Source of the DNA: Progne subis subis
Taxonomy: Eukaryota > Chordata > Aves > Passeriformes > Hirundinidae
Direction of reading: 5' to 3'
DNA length: 64,000 nucleotides
Assembly: GCA_022316685.1 (NCBI GenBank)
Contig: JAKJHU010000046.1
Coordinates: 6,857,001-6,921,000, forward strand
Positions 18,601 through 33,600 of the stretch are shown here, in pieces. The notes beneath the pieces were generated by a model, which made no database searches, was not told where the DNA came from, and was given only the letters and a program-made list of their open reading frames with translations. The position numbers and the translations under genes were made by a program. Every line of letters begins with the position of its first letter. Positions within the stretch are counted from its first letter, which is position 1.

Positions 18601-21600
18601 CTAAAGCTTTGTATTGTATTACCAAAAGTTCAGAGCAGCTCAGCCATAGTCCTGTATTTAGGCCATCTTGTAATTACGTGAGAATTTTGTGCACTGGGAA
18701 CTGCAGAAATCGACCATCCGGCCTTTTCAATGCCATTTGAGCCTCTTGTCACATCCTCAGATATCATACAGATGCCCTTTCCTTTTTACTTTTGGGCAAC
18801 TGTCAGGAATAATCTTGGAAGAGAACGCAACTTTGGGAACTAGCTATGCACAGAGTGAACACAGCAACAGACAGAAGGAGGAGACATGAGCTTTGCAGCT
18901 GGAAATGGGGACAAGTGTCCATTAGACACTGTGCTGGTTATACTACAAAAATCCCAATTGTAAATGATCAAGGTAGCTTAGTGCAAGTTGGAATGGTGCA
19001 AGTTGGAATCTCCTCTGAAGCAGCACGAGCATCAGCAAATAGCTTTGGTTGTACAGACGGCAGCAATGCTTCAGGAGATGGAGATAAAACTGAGTTGTAC
19101 ACTTAATTTCCTACTTACCTTTCGGTAAAGTCAAATATTCCACCCAAAGAAAAGTAATTCTTTTAATATATCACTGTCAGTTATGTCAGTTCTGGCCCAC
19201 TCTCCTTGCTCACAATCTGAATATTTCTTATGCTAAACATTTTATTAACCCCTAATCACCCAGTTACTTCTGGACTTGATTGCATATGTAATTACCTTTT
19301 GTCAGGTACAATTTGCCTGATAAACATGTCAGAACACTTGCTGCTTAGTCTGTTGAAACAGATAAATGCTGTCTTTCCACAGCCTTGGGGCATAATTAAC
19401 AGGGAAAAAAAAAAAGGCAGTTATAAAAACACACAGAAGCTGATTCAGTGAGGCAGGAGTTCACAGCGTGCAGCCCGCCAAGGCCCATTGCCCGGCCCGC
19501 TACGCTTGCCTGAGCTCTTATTGAGTTCCAGCCTGCTGTGACAGGGCAAAGGGGGCAGCCCTCAAAAACTGAGATTTAAAGTAGGTTTCCACGTGAACTT
19601 CAAAAAGGAGTGGGATGATGCCTGTTTCCAAAAAAACGAAAAAGAAAAAAAGAAAAAAGAAAAAAAACCCAAAAAAAACCCCAAAAAAAACAAAAACAAA
19701 GCAAAAACCACAGTGAAGCAGCAGATAATGAAATTGGTAGAGTCCCCATCATCATTATGCGTTATACGCTCAAGCAGACTCTCCGGGATGGGATCAGGAA
19801 CGGAAAAACTTAAAGAAGGCAGAGGAAAGAAAAAAAAAAAAAAAAATCAGAAAAAGCAAGCCGCTCAGGATTAACTAAAAATGCTTTGTGGCAACCTTGG
19901 GCTCAATTGCTTCTGATTTCTGCCCTGTAGTGTTTGCAGGTTATGTACCCATGCGCTATGGGGAGTGCGAAAAAAGAAATCCTTACCTGACCTCTGGATA
20001 ACCCAAACAGGAGATTAGCCCATTTCCAAGCAAAGCAGGTTGTCACACTGTTAGGCCAATTGCTTCTATTGACACTTTGCATAAACATCTTACACAGGGT
20101 GATCAGAAAGGACTGTTATGCCATTAATGCTCTTTTTATTTTTTTATACCTAAGTCTTACAGAATAAAGGCCTTTCTGAGTAAGGGATAACAAAAGGGTC
20201 AAAAGGTCACAAACATTCTTTTAAGTAGGCAAAAATCGGGGAAGTTGAGATTCATTGAAAAGTGCAAATTAGAATTTTTTTGCGTCTTGAAACATTCCAG
20301 CACACTCAGCTTTTTCTAATTTTGCTTCTAGTAAATTCATTATCTACTTAGTTGTGCCTTTTTACTTCTACTTTTAAATAAGAAAAATGCTGAAGTCTTC
20401 ATTTTAGGAAATAGCAAGCCGTCTAACCTTCTCAGCTAATCGGTAATCTAAATTTACTTAGACATTACCACTGAAATCCTTGTGAGGATCAGTGTGAAAA
20501 TACATAGAACTTTTTCTTGAAGTGGGATGACTGAACAGCCTCTCATGTACAGTTTTCACATAATTTACACAACATGTGGTTTGCACTGTGTACAGCAAAA
20601 TATTCTATATTTTCTTTTGTTTTGCTTTTGCTTTGATCAAAGATGGAAACAATCTCCCTTTAATAGTATAAAAGCCACCTGCTGGGCATCACAGACTACA
20701 GCTAATTGGTAAATTCTTTGAAATTTTGATATAATGGATTTTGACCTCTTTAATTAAAAAAAACCCAAAGCCTAGAATACGGTGAACTCTTCTGGGAAAT
20801 TAATAGTGCCAAGCATATACAACTGCAAGCTACACCCAATCGTTTCTTACGAAAGAATACAGAAGTAACATTACAATTTTTTTCCTTGAGGATGCATGGC
20901 TTTTGGCCAAGGAGGAAAAAAAAACAAAAAAGAGGCTATTGCTAGCTATGTATCTTTTAAGTCAGTAAGATTAAGAAAAGCAAACACATAAATATTTCAA
21001 TTATTACTTTGTTATTGGGCTTTGGGAGCTAAAAAGCACCAAACATGAAGGTGACTTTTTCCTTTTAAACACAGTAAATTCACAAAAGCCATTCACAAAT
21101 ATTCCAGTCCTCAACATCTCCTACTCCAAGGAGCTCACACTGTACCAACCCATCCCACCCTGTTTTAAGAAGGGCAAATGGGTTTCAGGACCCAAAAGGA
21201 AGCCTGTCAACCAAAATCGTTGCTGTTTCATAATCTCTGACATAATGTTAACCTTTCAGTGGAGCTATAATCTCATTGCTTTGGGAACTCTGAGGCAGCA
21301 CTGTCTTTCTTTTGTTAAAACACTTATTTATATTCTGCCCAGCATAATGGAGCCATGGTCCATGACTGGGACTCATAGGCATTTCACCAACACAGCTACA
21401 CAACAAGAACAACACTTTTAAATCTTTGCTTAGGTTTCATGCACAAGTATACACGAATATCTTACACAGGTATACACTTATTTCCAATAAAAACCATCTG
21501 CATGACTATGAAGATAACACCATCATTATTCACCAAGTTATGCTCCTGTTAATTAAAGCATGCACACCATGAAAGCAGTTACTAAATTGGAAAACAAAAC

Positions 21601-24600
21601 ATAAAGGACCAGGATCAAAACCAAAACTGGACAAAGACGAGTCTTGTTTACTCTGAACATTTTTTGGTCGCAAAGGAACAACAGAACTACTTAAAATATA
21701 GATACCTAACTCCAGCCTGAAAGACAAAAAGACAGTTTACTAACTGTAGAATGACACCGTACCAACCAAACACAATTATCACTTAATCAGTAGGTGTTCA
21801 TTACTGCTGACAAACATCTTGTTAGTCTGGCTAGCAAGTCTGCCTGCCACTTGCCAAAATATTTTATTTAGACCTGGTGACTTATTTTGTGAATGTGGTG
21901 AATTTCTGAATCCCCCCTACTGATCACATAACTGGAATAATGCACATTGGTCTCGTATTTCAAAGTATACATTGGTCTCTTGATCTGTGAACGTCTCCCT
22001 GTAGTTTATGCTATTTTTCTCAATTGGTACGACAAATGGATTTTCAAAGTGATGTTATGGGGACTTAGCTATGCAATTCCCATTAGTGTCAATGGGGGTC
22101 GCAGGCTAAATTCCTAGACAATGCTTTGAAAACTGAGCTCTGGATTTTCAAAGGAAGGATAGTCTGTGTTAGAAAGGCAGCATCTTTCAGTTTTTAAGCC
22201 ACTGCATTAAAACTTGCCTTTTCCTTTTAAGCACCATGCATTTAGAAACTGCGTCTAAACTTGGGACATTGAAATGTTCGCAAGAATGAAACCATTTTGT
22301 ATTTTAATGCTACCATCTGTTTCAAATTTAGAAGTGAAATTGTATCTGTCACTATCTTGAATGTTGGGATACAATCTTCAACACATTCGTAAATGTACAA
22401 CGTATAATGTTATGACAGCTGAACCATTGGGATTTGTTGCTATGCTAAGAAAAAACAGAAATTATTTGTATTCATATATATTTTCTAAGAAAAAATCCTT
22501 GCAAAGGGCAGAATTCTCTCCTAAAATTTGGACCTTGTGGTACACTTTGAGAAATGCCTGGTCTTGTTACATTCATGATTTTTTTTTTATTCTTTGGCAC
22601 TTCAAAATGAATTTAGACCTGCCTATAAAACAGAATGCTTTCTGCTGAAGTCACGTGAACAAGCTTGTTGCTGTTACCATAACCAGAAAAACACTCACAA
22701 TGTATAATTTTTACAAATCCCATTAAAACTTCAAGCAGCCCAAGATGCAACATCTGAAGACACAGAAAAGTAGTTTCTGAGACAAATATAAATAACTAGG
22801 CCCTATGAAACACACAATATAGCAACAAGTAATACCTCTTCAAAGAAGATTTGTTTAATTACAGTGAAAATGTTTATTATGAAGTGTGTTGTTCTTCATC
22901 ATTAAAGGATAAGCTGGACTAGTAGCAAAAGAACCATCTTTTGAGTCTAGAAGCAGGGAAGAGTTTGAAAAGCAGGAGCCTGGCAGACAATCAGGCTCCA
23001 GAGGGCACGGGCTCGGGCCAAATTGCTCCTGTCAAGCGTGTTAGTCCGTACACAAAGTCCCTTCAGACAAAGCATAAAACTATGTCAATGGCAAAATTTT
23101 GTGTGGATTAAAATTGTGTATTATGCAATGGTCAGGTCATTCACCTTTTTTTCTAGTTTTGAGCTCCTGATGCAGAGGTGTACACACTCAAACCGTACCA
23201 GGGGTGACAAATGCAGCCCCCCAGAACAAGCCATCTGCCCCTCACCTGAACCAGACTTTGAAAACACAGTTTCAACTGTTAAAATTATGAAGCTTTTAAT
23301 ATAGCACAGTTTCATCTCAGCTGGCATTTTCACTTGGCTTCTGGTTGTTTTTTAAACATGTTTGCCAGAAGTACTTAAATATTGTCATCTACCAAAACCA
23401 AATTTTATATTTTAGTTTATTTAATCTTTTAAAATTTCTATAGGCACTTCTTTTTCACTTGCACTAACTCACAACAGGTTGCTTTAAACTATTCACTCGT
23501 CTATGAAATAATGCCATAAACAGCACATGATGAGGCACAGTGTCCTAAAATAAGCTTCTTGGGGATTAAAACTGTCTCTAAATTTGTCTCAATCCTTCCT
23601 GTAAAAATCCATCTGAGATGATTCACTATAAAAATGTTGTCAAAAAAGTTCAAAATCTAAAGTTAAATCTTAACCACCTTCTCTGGTTTAGAGGTGGGTC
23701 TAATTTAAATCAATCTAATTTGGTGTAACTAGAAAAAAATTCAAACACAAAACACATTCACTTCCACATCCATACTGTGTTCTGGAATTGAACACTCTTG
23801 TCCCATCTGTCACATTTAATATTCAGCACTATTCACAAGATTAACTCCAGATGCCTGTAGTCTTACAAGCGTGTATATACACCATACCACAAGAAGTCAT
23901 TATCTGACAAATGCTGGTTTTAACTACCCCAAAACTGTCCTTGTATACACACACATCTGATCTAGACAGTCAGGCTGCTGTACCCTAGAACTAATCACCT
24001 GCAGTGGTCTGCCCAAGTATACAACTCCAAGTTTAAATTTCAGTCCAGTTACTTCTAGGATTGAAGGAAGGAGCTCTAGATACACAGCCCTGGTGTGCAA
24101 ATGCAAACTGATGCCTATGGGAGGACAAGTGAGCAAGGCACAGCTCCATGGCATCAGCTTTGTGCTTACAGGGGAAGAGAAGACTTCAGCTCTTTGTGTG
24201 AAGCTAGAGGCTCAAGAGCAGACCCAGGACACTGCCAGTGAGGGCACTGCTGGGACCTAGGGATTCAGTGAACGGAGCGTTTCCCTCTCCCAACTTTCCA
24301 GTCATTTCTTGTCATATTCTGACTTGGACAAAAAAAACAGAGAAAATTTTATCTATGAAATATGCTGAAATTACATTGCTACAGAGATTGAGTCAACTTA
24401 ACAGGAAGATTTATATCAGGTCTATAAGGTTTATAAGCACTCTTGAATCTGCAGCAATTGGTCTCCACAGAAGTCCATGATCTGCAGTGTGTACTATGAA
24501 TCATACTATTTCCACTGAGATAACCTGAGGTTCTACAGCAAGTAAGGGGAAATAGCTTGGCTCAACACAACAGAGTATTTATTTTTTAATTGACAACTTT

Positions 24601-27600
24601 CTTTTGGTTTAGTTTGTTTTAGCATTTGTGCGTTTCTTAAAAGTTGCACGTCTAAAATAAAAAATTACAGCCACAATGCGCCATATTCTTCTCTTAGGCA
24701 GCCATCAAAACACTTAGAATTTTATATACAAGGTGTCTCTCTGACAAGTTTCTGCAGGAAGCAGATAGAGATGCAGCAACTGCCCAATAAAGTATATCAG
24801 CTGATCTTGGGTGCTCAGATAGAATACATGAAAAGCCACTGCAATTCAAGACAGAACAGGCCACAAAACAGCATAATTCTGTTTGCATCCAGAAACAAAA
24901 ATCCAGTGCAACCTATAAGGCACAGATACTTACAGATGTGGCCATCATGAGTTTACTGTAAACAGATAGTTACTTCTTTCAAAGTAGTGCACTCAGGGTA
25001 TGGCTGCATAACCACCCTTTATAGCAGATGAAGTTACATCCCTTAGGGAAAGCTATGCTAGACCTGAGAACCTCTGGACAAGGAATTCCACAATCAGTAG
25101 CTCAGGAATGTAAATAGAGACAAGTTAAAAGGAAAGCCAAAATCACTAGGAAAAAACTTTCATATTCTTTCACGGACAACCTTCACTTTCCTCTTCAGCT
25201 ACAAGAAAATATTTACTTCCCTATTTATATCTGTCAAATGACTCTCGAAACATTTTAGCAAATACTATAGCCCATATAAACTCCTGGTTTTGTTTCATTA
25301 ACTTGTCTGGAAAACTTGGTTTAACAAAGGCTTCCAAGCCCAGCAAGTTGCAGCCAGGATACCTCAGAATTTCCTTTTTAACTGGGTTTTTGCAAAAGAT
25401 CTTTCTTCTTTGGCTGTTGTTCGCAAACATATTAGGAAAAACCCCATTTTGCTTAAAGGCAATAATCCAATAAAATTTCTTATCCAAGAAATACATCTTC
25501 AAGAAATTATTCTGCTTAGAAGATGGTCTTTTCCCCTTACAGTATGCCTTTTCTCCTCAATTCTATAGACTGTATTTTCTTTAAATGTTTTATCTAAAAA
25601 ATTATTTCTTATGATTTCCCTGGAAGACCAAGTAAATACAAATTATTTTATACGTCATTTGCAATAATTACTCTTCACATTTTAGCTCCAAGAGATCCCA
25701 GTACACACGGAACTTTTGCCGAGTAATGATGGCAAAATTCAGCCTGTAATGCCTCCTGCAATTTGAAAACATCTTCCCTTGATTTTACTTGCCACTTTGA
25801 AATGTTATCCCTTTCTAGCGAGTAATCCTGTGCTAGATTCTTTTGCTTCTTAAACGAACATTATTGTCACCCTTTATTGACTGACCAGATCTATTATCAC
25901 ATGTAAGCAGTGTTAATCCTCTAGTAATTAACACCCTTATTAAAGTAATTTTAACTCAAAGAAGTTTAAATCGCATTATTGGTTTTATTTAATTAAGCTA
26001 TGAGGGCTGTTTTACAGTGTCATTTGAGTTTTCAGCTTGTGTATTTTCTACCAGTTTCGCAGGTGCCCCCTGCAGCCGCCACACCCTGACACACACAAGC
26101 CACCACCATCACCACCCCACCCCACACAGCTACCAGAGCATTTCTGTCTAGAGGTTATTCAGCATTATTCCGTTGCATTGTGAACTTTTTCAACTATTCT
26201 GCAAGACGTGGACGCTATATTAAACATTTTACCATTCCCAGAACTATCATTTGGATGTGGAATGACAGTAGCACGTTCAATAGGACTCAATATCTTGTTA
26301 GTGCCTAAAGTGAAAGAGCCACTTTTAATGTCCTTTTCATACATCCTAAGCAAGGGCAAACATTTTTCTTTAAACTTCAGACAGGCAAAAAGAAACAGAA
26401 TCTGAATGCACTGAGTTGTGCCACTTACAACTACCATTTTTTCTGTTACTTTGAAAATAAGTCAGGTTTTAAAATTGTGGTTTTGTGTGTGTGTCCCGCA
26501 TGTTGCTTTCTATGGGAAAATATCTGATTGCCTACATTTTCTTACAGATCTCAGGTAAGCTACTCAACTGACACATTTGACACAGGGTCAAAAGATGAGA
26601 ACTGTCTTCTGGTTTAACTGCATCAAGTTACACTGTGCACTCTGGAAGAGTGTGGGCTAATTATGTGTCCTTCTGAACGATTTCCTGGAGGCACACTACT
26701 GAAACTGGGAAAGCTTGAGTTCTCCTGGGAATAAGGCAACCTGATGGTTTTACGGACTTTATACACCATTAACTGTGTACTGAAAGTCTTTCTTTTCTTT
26801 GGATAGAAACATCTCTTCAAATTTCTACTGTTTACAAAAGAAATGTTCTTACTGTGTCTCAGCATAAACCATGGAAAATTATAAACACAGAAAGAAAAGG
26901 GTAAGAATAATAAAGTACATTTACAGACATAAATTGCCTTTTTATCTTTTTTCCCCCTCATCCCATATTTTTATGTTCTTCCCTTCTCCCCATCAATTAG
27001 TGCTTCCATCTATTCATATTTTGATTTATTTCCACATTTCTATTATTATTCACTCTTTATTCACACTTCTTGTAATTGCAAGGTCTTTTAAGCTGCACTG
27101 TTCCTTTGCAACTAATGCTCTAGAGAAAATCCTCTGCAACGAGGACACAATCTATATGTGAATCTTCCATGTGAACTTTGTTATTTCATTATTCTTTAAA
27201 ATAGCACAATTTTTAAAAGGACAAAGTGCTCCGAACCTGACATGCCCATGAGAGCCATAAATGTTAACATATATGATAAGATGTGCCTAAGAACATGCTG
27301 GTTCAGTCATATTGCTTACGGTACAACTAGTGCAATTCATTCAGAAACCAGTTATAACAAACCAGGATGAAATTAAATTGTTTCTTTTGCCAGCTATTGG
27401 TATCTTTGTATTAACTTCATCTCCCAAATTTCACTGACTGACAGAAGGCGGTCTAGCTAGACAGAGTAATATTTTTTAATTTGTATTTCTGCCGTTCTAA
27501 GACAGTTAACTGCAGATCAGTGTCCCATTATGGTACATCCTAAAAAAAAACCTTTTGAACATATGACCTTCTTTCCCAAGATACTATGATCCAAATAAAT

Positions 27601-30600
27601 AAACATTCATTAACTACATTTCACCAATTCAAGTCATTGCCTTACTATGTCCATGCAATTCCTTCCTTGGTTGGTACTGTTCCGAAGCAGAGAAAAAGTC
27701 TTGTTTTCCTGATGTAAAAGATTCCTTTGATTTTACTGGATTTTATATTTGCCCTGCAGTGACTTCCAAAAATGAGATGGACTTTCTTTTTCACAGAATA
27801 AACTAGCAAAAGGAAAAAAATGGGGGATTCTGTCTGCTGCATGTGATTGACAGATAATTTAGAAAATGAATGGAACCTAAGTATGTTGATTGATGCAACT
27901 GAAAAAATACTGCAGGCAAATCTGTAGGGTTAAAGGCTTAGTAGTGCTGCTCAGTACATACTACATACCAGTGGTACTACCAATTTATATAAGACTGGAG
28001 TATGTAAGTGATTTGGGGGCAGAAATTACTTAATACACTAACACAGCTACCAGTTCCATGGCTCCCCAATGGGAGGCCAGATATTAGAAATGTTAAGAGA
28101 ATACAAATAACATGTAACTTGAAGGAAACCAATAATTTTCTTCTCTTGTGTTGTTCAATTAACAATCCTTATACATTACTCACAGGAACCCCATATATTG
28201 CTCACAGAATTCAGAGGAAGTACTGGAGAGATAGGGGCTCCAAAACTGAGCTCCATCCATCAGCTCAGGGCTATAGAAGGACCCAGACACAATGGTGGAG
28301 ATCTTGCAGCAACTGGTTGGCAGCAGGAAAACAGAAGCTTGATATAATGCATTCACAGACTTTGGGAAGTTGTGCACCCAGATCTTTCTTCCTTGCACAC
28401 ACATCATTTCTTACATGACAAAGGCAAGGACTGAATGGGAGCAAAACTGCTAGCAGAAGAATAACTCAAGAGAATCTTCACTGCATTGAATAACTTTCAC
28501 TCAATGAAATGTGTATCAGTGACATGGGTAAGTAGGATTTTACAAATATAACAGACACATAGATAACTTGTAATTCAAGGAAGATATTTGTTATTTGAGA
28601 AATTATCTGGAAGTGAACTTTCTGAAACTTTCCTACCAACAGATCCTTCTGCAAAAGAATAAAACCTTCTCCAGATAAAGTTTATTTAGTGCCTTCTCTC
28701 ACAATCATTTCCACAGTCAGTGGAAATGGCTGCTTCACAAAGTGTTCGAGAGCATGACAGTTACTAAAGAAATTTAGTGTCATGCCCAAGAAAACAGAAG
28801 CCTTTGGGTTCTAACATTATGTGCACAGTATTCTTGGGATTTCACTTCAATTACCAAGGATAAAATTTAATTCCATTTAGGTCCCAGTTTTATAGGAATT
28901 TCCTCTGTAACTGTGGGATGAGCTTTCTTGAATGGAAAGGTTTTCCAGAGATATGAAGTTTTCATCATAACAGTTCTGTAGGTTTTGAATTAATTGATTA
29001 ACTATTTCTAAACTGTGTCTTGCAAAAGTAATGACGACCAAGAAGAGCTTAAAGCTGATTAAATGTGACATTTGGTAGTATTCAGACAGGGATTCAGATA
29101 TGTCCATCTAAATAGTCTTGACAGCAGCTTTTGCCAACTTTTTTTTTTTTTTTTTTTTTTCCCCCTCTTCATATCTGCTTTGATCAACCTCTCCAGTGAA
29201 ACTTTTAGTGATTTCCATTATGGTAGCATTTAGAAGATGAAACTTCCCTGCACAGTTCTAAGTCAAGTGTTCCATCTGCACAAATGAGATCAATTAATGT
29301 GATTTCCTGTCTCAGTTCCCAAAATTCAAAATTCACCTAAAAACAACAAAAAATGCCCTAAGGCTTATGTTCTTATTCAAAGGCTGTTATATGCAAGTCT
29401 ATAAGTCAAGCTGAGTCAGTGCTCCACAAGTTCTGTGTAGTTTCTAAATACACAGTACAGACTTCTCGTTGGCTCATCTAGTTCTTGTATCTATCTTGTT
29501 AAGTAAGAGAACTCAGAATTGTATCCTGTAAATTAACTAGCTTAAAGGAACAAAAAGGAATTTTCTTATTTTTCATAACTTCCATGATTTAGGTACCTAT
29601 GCCATTCTTTACTGTTGATTAAGATATATCATTTGGTTTACGCAGTACACCTTTACACCTCAAAGCCTTTTGTGTACAATATACTGTATTTTCATTTGCA
29701 GAAACTGCTAATGTTTTTTCCATAAATAGAATGGGGTATCTTGTGGCCATATGTATATAATTTTTAAGTGAGGTATTGATAGAGCTAGTAAAGTGAAGTA
29801 ACAGCATTTGTACATTGAGGTTTTCAAGCCTGTTTTCAAGTACGCCCCCTCACTGTTAGTACACCATGATCTAGTGCAAAAACCTGGTATATGATCAGCA
29901 TTATTTACACTTCTCTGCTGAAAAAGGGGCATTTAGATGAATTGGATACAATCTGGTTTGCACTGAATTTAATGAATGATTTAATGTCCCAAAGAATACA
30001 CAGACACTGAATACCCAGCATGTGTGCTTTTAGTTTCTGGCACTAACAGAGTAGGAATACTTGCTACCAGGAAATTACTAACTTGCCATTCTGCTTTGAT
30101 TCTGCAAATCCTTATCAAGATAGTGAATCCAAAGCCATGCTTGTTTTTGACCCCCTGCTGCTAATTTCTGTGCATTTGTTTCCCAAGTTTCCTAATTCTT
30201 ACCAGCTGGCAGGAAGATCCCATCCTAGTAATGAGCCAGCTTGCTTCTGTGTACAGAGCACTGATTGAGATCTTCCTCACAAATATCTATACCCACAGCT
30301 TGTGATCTGAGCCTACTGTGATTAACTACAGACCTTGCAGAACCTAGCTGAGAAGGAGAAACCAAAAGGAAGAGATTCCATTGGGCAATATAAGTACTTG
30401 CAACAAGTTGCCATATTTGCATGAAGAATTCCTGTTCACTTGGAAGAATATAGTACTCCAAAGGAATATTTTGTCTTCCCTGCAAGCCAGGTAACACACA
30501 TTTTGCTTGCAGTCATACTCAAATAGCTGTGTCATTTTAAACCCAGAGATGCATATGTATGTTACCACTGTATGATGCAAATACATGAGATATTGAACCT

Positions 30601-33600
30601 CGACTTGTGCCTGTTCTGCTAAGAGTGTGTCTCAAGCCCTCCTCAGTGCCAAGTCAACTTATGGAAAAGTTGCCTTCCTCCTCCAGCAAAGTGAGGATCC
30701 GTGCTCTGAAATCCAGGAAGATGCAACTCCTGTTTTGTTGCTGTCTGAAACCTGAGCTCCTTTCTTTAGAGAAATAAGCAGCGTTGCACTGAAAACTAGA
30801 GAAGCACAAATCCCATTACATAGCACCCTGAGGCTGGGCTTCATGTTACAGAAGTAACATGCTCCTCTGCTTGTTCACAGAAGCTGGGGAGTGCAAAACA
30901 GGGAGAAAGGGATCAGTAGGCACTGTGAAAGAGCCTCTGTGAAGATGAAAGTCTCAGCAACCATTTCCCTCAGGAAGCAAAAGATGAAATGCCCTGTACT
31001 ACTTTCTAATTAAAAATTCAAACTGTTGCCTTATGAAAAAAAGTCTTACTTTTATCTTCAAACTCTTTAGCTTTTAAGACTTATTCCTAAACATATTGTT
31101 GGGGATTTCTCCCTCTTGAAAACTCCTGATGTTTTTTCAGTTCAAGACTCCTTCTCAGAACAGAGGCTGGGGTGGGTGTACCCCACTAATTCCAAAGCCT
31201 AGGCACTCTGTGGGCTGACTGCCTGTAAAGGAAGCCAGAGCACAACCTTAGAGCCTTCAGCTTCCAAGAGTTACAACAAACAGGTTTGGCAACAGGCTGC
31301 AACTTATTCTCTGAGCTCTACTGAAGGGCTCAAGAGCATTCTCCACAGGGAATACAGATGGCAAGAGCTTTGGCAGGCTGCACGTTTGGGAATCGGAGAC
31401 AAGCCAGAGCTGAAATGCAGTTACTACCACAGGAAATTAATTCAAATTAAACACTGCAAATATAACAGTGGGGAAGGCTGAACTGTCACCCTACCTTCAG
31501 TGGCAGAAAATCCTGTGCCTGGGTTTGAAGCCCAGTGGTCTGTTACACAGTCCCTACCGACAAGGAGTTACTTCTGAGTTTATCAGATGGACAATGCTAT
31601 GTCCCAGTAATGAATGGGAAGAAAGAAAAGGGCTATGTTAAGTAGTAATAAAAATTTCCTCTTACAAATAAATTTACACTACATTTGTTGCATGCAACAC
31701 TACAGTTCACAAAGGCTAGTAATATTTCTTACCAGAAAACACATTAAAATATAAATGGACAAGCAACCCAATAAACTATCAATTATTCAGAATTAGAAGA
31801 AAATATATTATACTTCTAAGTATCAGTTATCAATTTGCAGATGGAATACATATTGTGTACTACCAATAACTTCAGTTCATAGAAGAGACACATGCTTATT
31901 TATACACATCATAAACAAAAGTCTGACAAAAAAGTATCTTCTAATGTTCCTATGATAAATTACTCTCTATATTAGTCATATTGATTGCTTTATGACTTTG
32001 TGTCCAATATATCTCTAACACTGAGAAAATACAAACAGAAACTGCTGAAAATCCAGAATTTCCCCCCTGCTTAAGCAGAGCTTATGGACACCAGTGACCA
32101 CAGCCCTTGGTCTCCCATCTGAAGGACACCACCATCAGACTGTAAACTCTGTTTGCCATGCGGGTGGAGATACTGCTACTGTGCTTGCCTAACTCTGGAG
32201 TTACCAACAGCATGTGATTATTTTCACTTGAGACTGCTGCCCTTTGCAGGGCCAACACTGACAGCAGCTGGAGGGTGTTAACAACATGTACTTAAGTGCC
32301 AAAAGAACACAGATAAGACACAGTTCTCCTCAACCCAGCAAAATAAGGAAATTCCACAAATCATCAAGCTAGCTGAGTACTTGTTTGAGATGAGACAGTA
32401 GAGAAAGAAGCCCCTAAGCAGTGCTGATGGTAGAGAGAAACATCAGGAACAACTTGTCAAGTCAAAAGTGAAACAAAGTCAAGCTATGTTGGCAGCTTAG
32501 TTATATCTCTGCAGGAAATTATTTGATTTCAAGAACAGATATTAGCACCCACTTGGTTAAGAATCAGGACATTTGGCCTAGGACAGCAACTGCTGAACTC
32601 TCAAGCCTACCACAAGGTTATTGTTCTTGTCCACTACATACTACACTGGCTCTTCAAAGAATAACACACAAATTATTAATACGTCTTATTCTCACAGTAC
32701 TTAAGTGTACAGAACATAAAAGAAATTACCTCACATTCCAAAACTCTGTAACCCTAGTCTTTAGGGACTAAAGAACAGATCATAACCAGGAAAAAACTAA
32801 TTCATGTCAGAGGCTGTGCTTCCTCCTCAGAGACGATTCAAGTAGGACAAACTAAGACCTGTTTACTTTAGAAGGTTAATTCCAATTGACCTAAGATTGG
32901 AATTGGTAGCAAAATCCCCAAAGTTTATTCCCGCTCACTTTGAATCACTGCACTATTTACCCAGGTTCCCTGTACAGACAGTAGCAAGAAATGACTGTCA
33001 GAGATCAATGCAAGTTGCAGGAGAGCTGGGTCACCTTCACAAGATGCCAGAGAGCAGTCTCTGTAAAGCAGCACATGCCACTTTGATAATTGGCTTGCTG
33101 AGATGGCCCCTCAATGGCTTTAAGTGGGGTCAAAGGGTGCACATAGGTGTGACCTCAGGTCATATGCTAAGACAAGTGGCATAAGGCATGACACAATCAC
33201 TGCAGCTGCACAGAACCATGAATCTGCCCTAATTTTCTACCTGCTAAACTAGTTGGAACTGCAAGTTTCTTTCTAGATGATCAAGTGTGATCAGCTAACC
33301 CCACCAAGCCACCTGTGTAAGATGCTGAGATACAGTGGTTATGGAAGTAGCACAAAAATATTTATTGACTAGGGTTTCTTCAGATCACAAAGATCTTTAA
33401 AGAGCATGTTAAGTATGACAAAAGCCTAAGTGGAGAATAGTATAAAGAGAAAGAAGTGGCTCAAACAGGATACTGGTAAGTGCTTGCTCCTTTGTGATTT
33501 CTGTCCTCTTAGGGCTTTCCTGCTACTAACTACTGTTGTCTTCTTAGACACAACTCTCTTTCTCATGCCAGCTGTTTCTGTTTGCTCTTCTATGTCTGCG

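Noticed and set aside
18981..19009. 15-bp tandem duplication (GTGCAAGTTGGAATG)
   Set aside because: Two copies only, within intronic DNA; ordinary replication slippage explains it.
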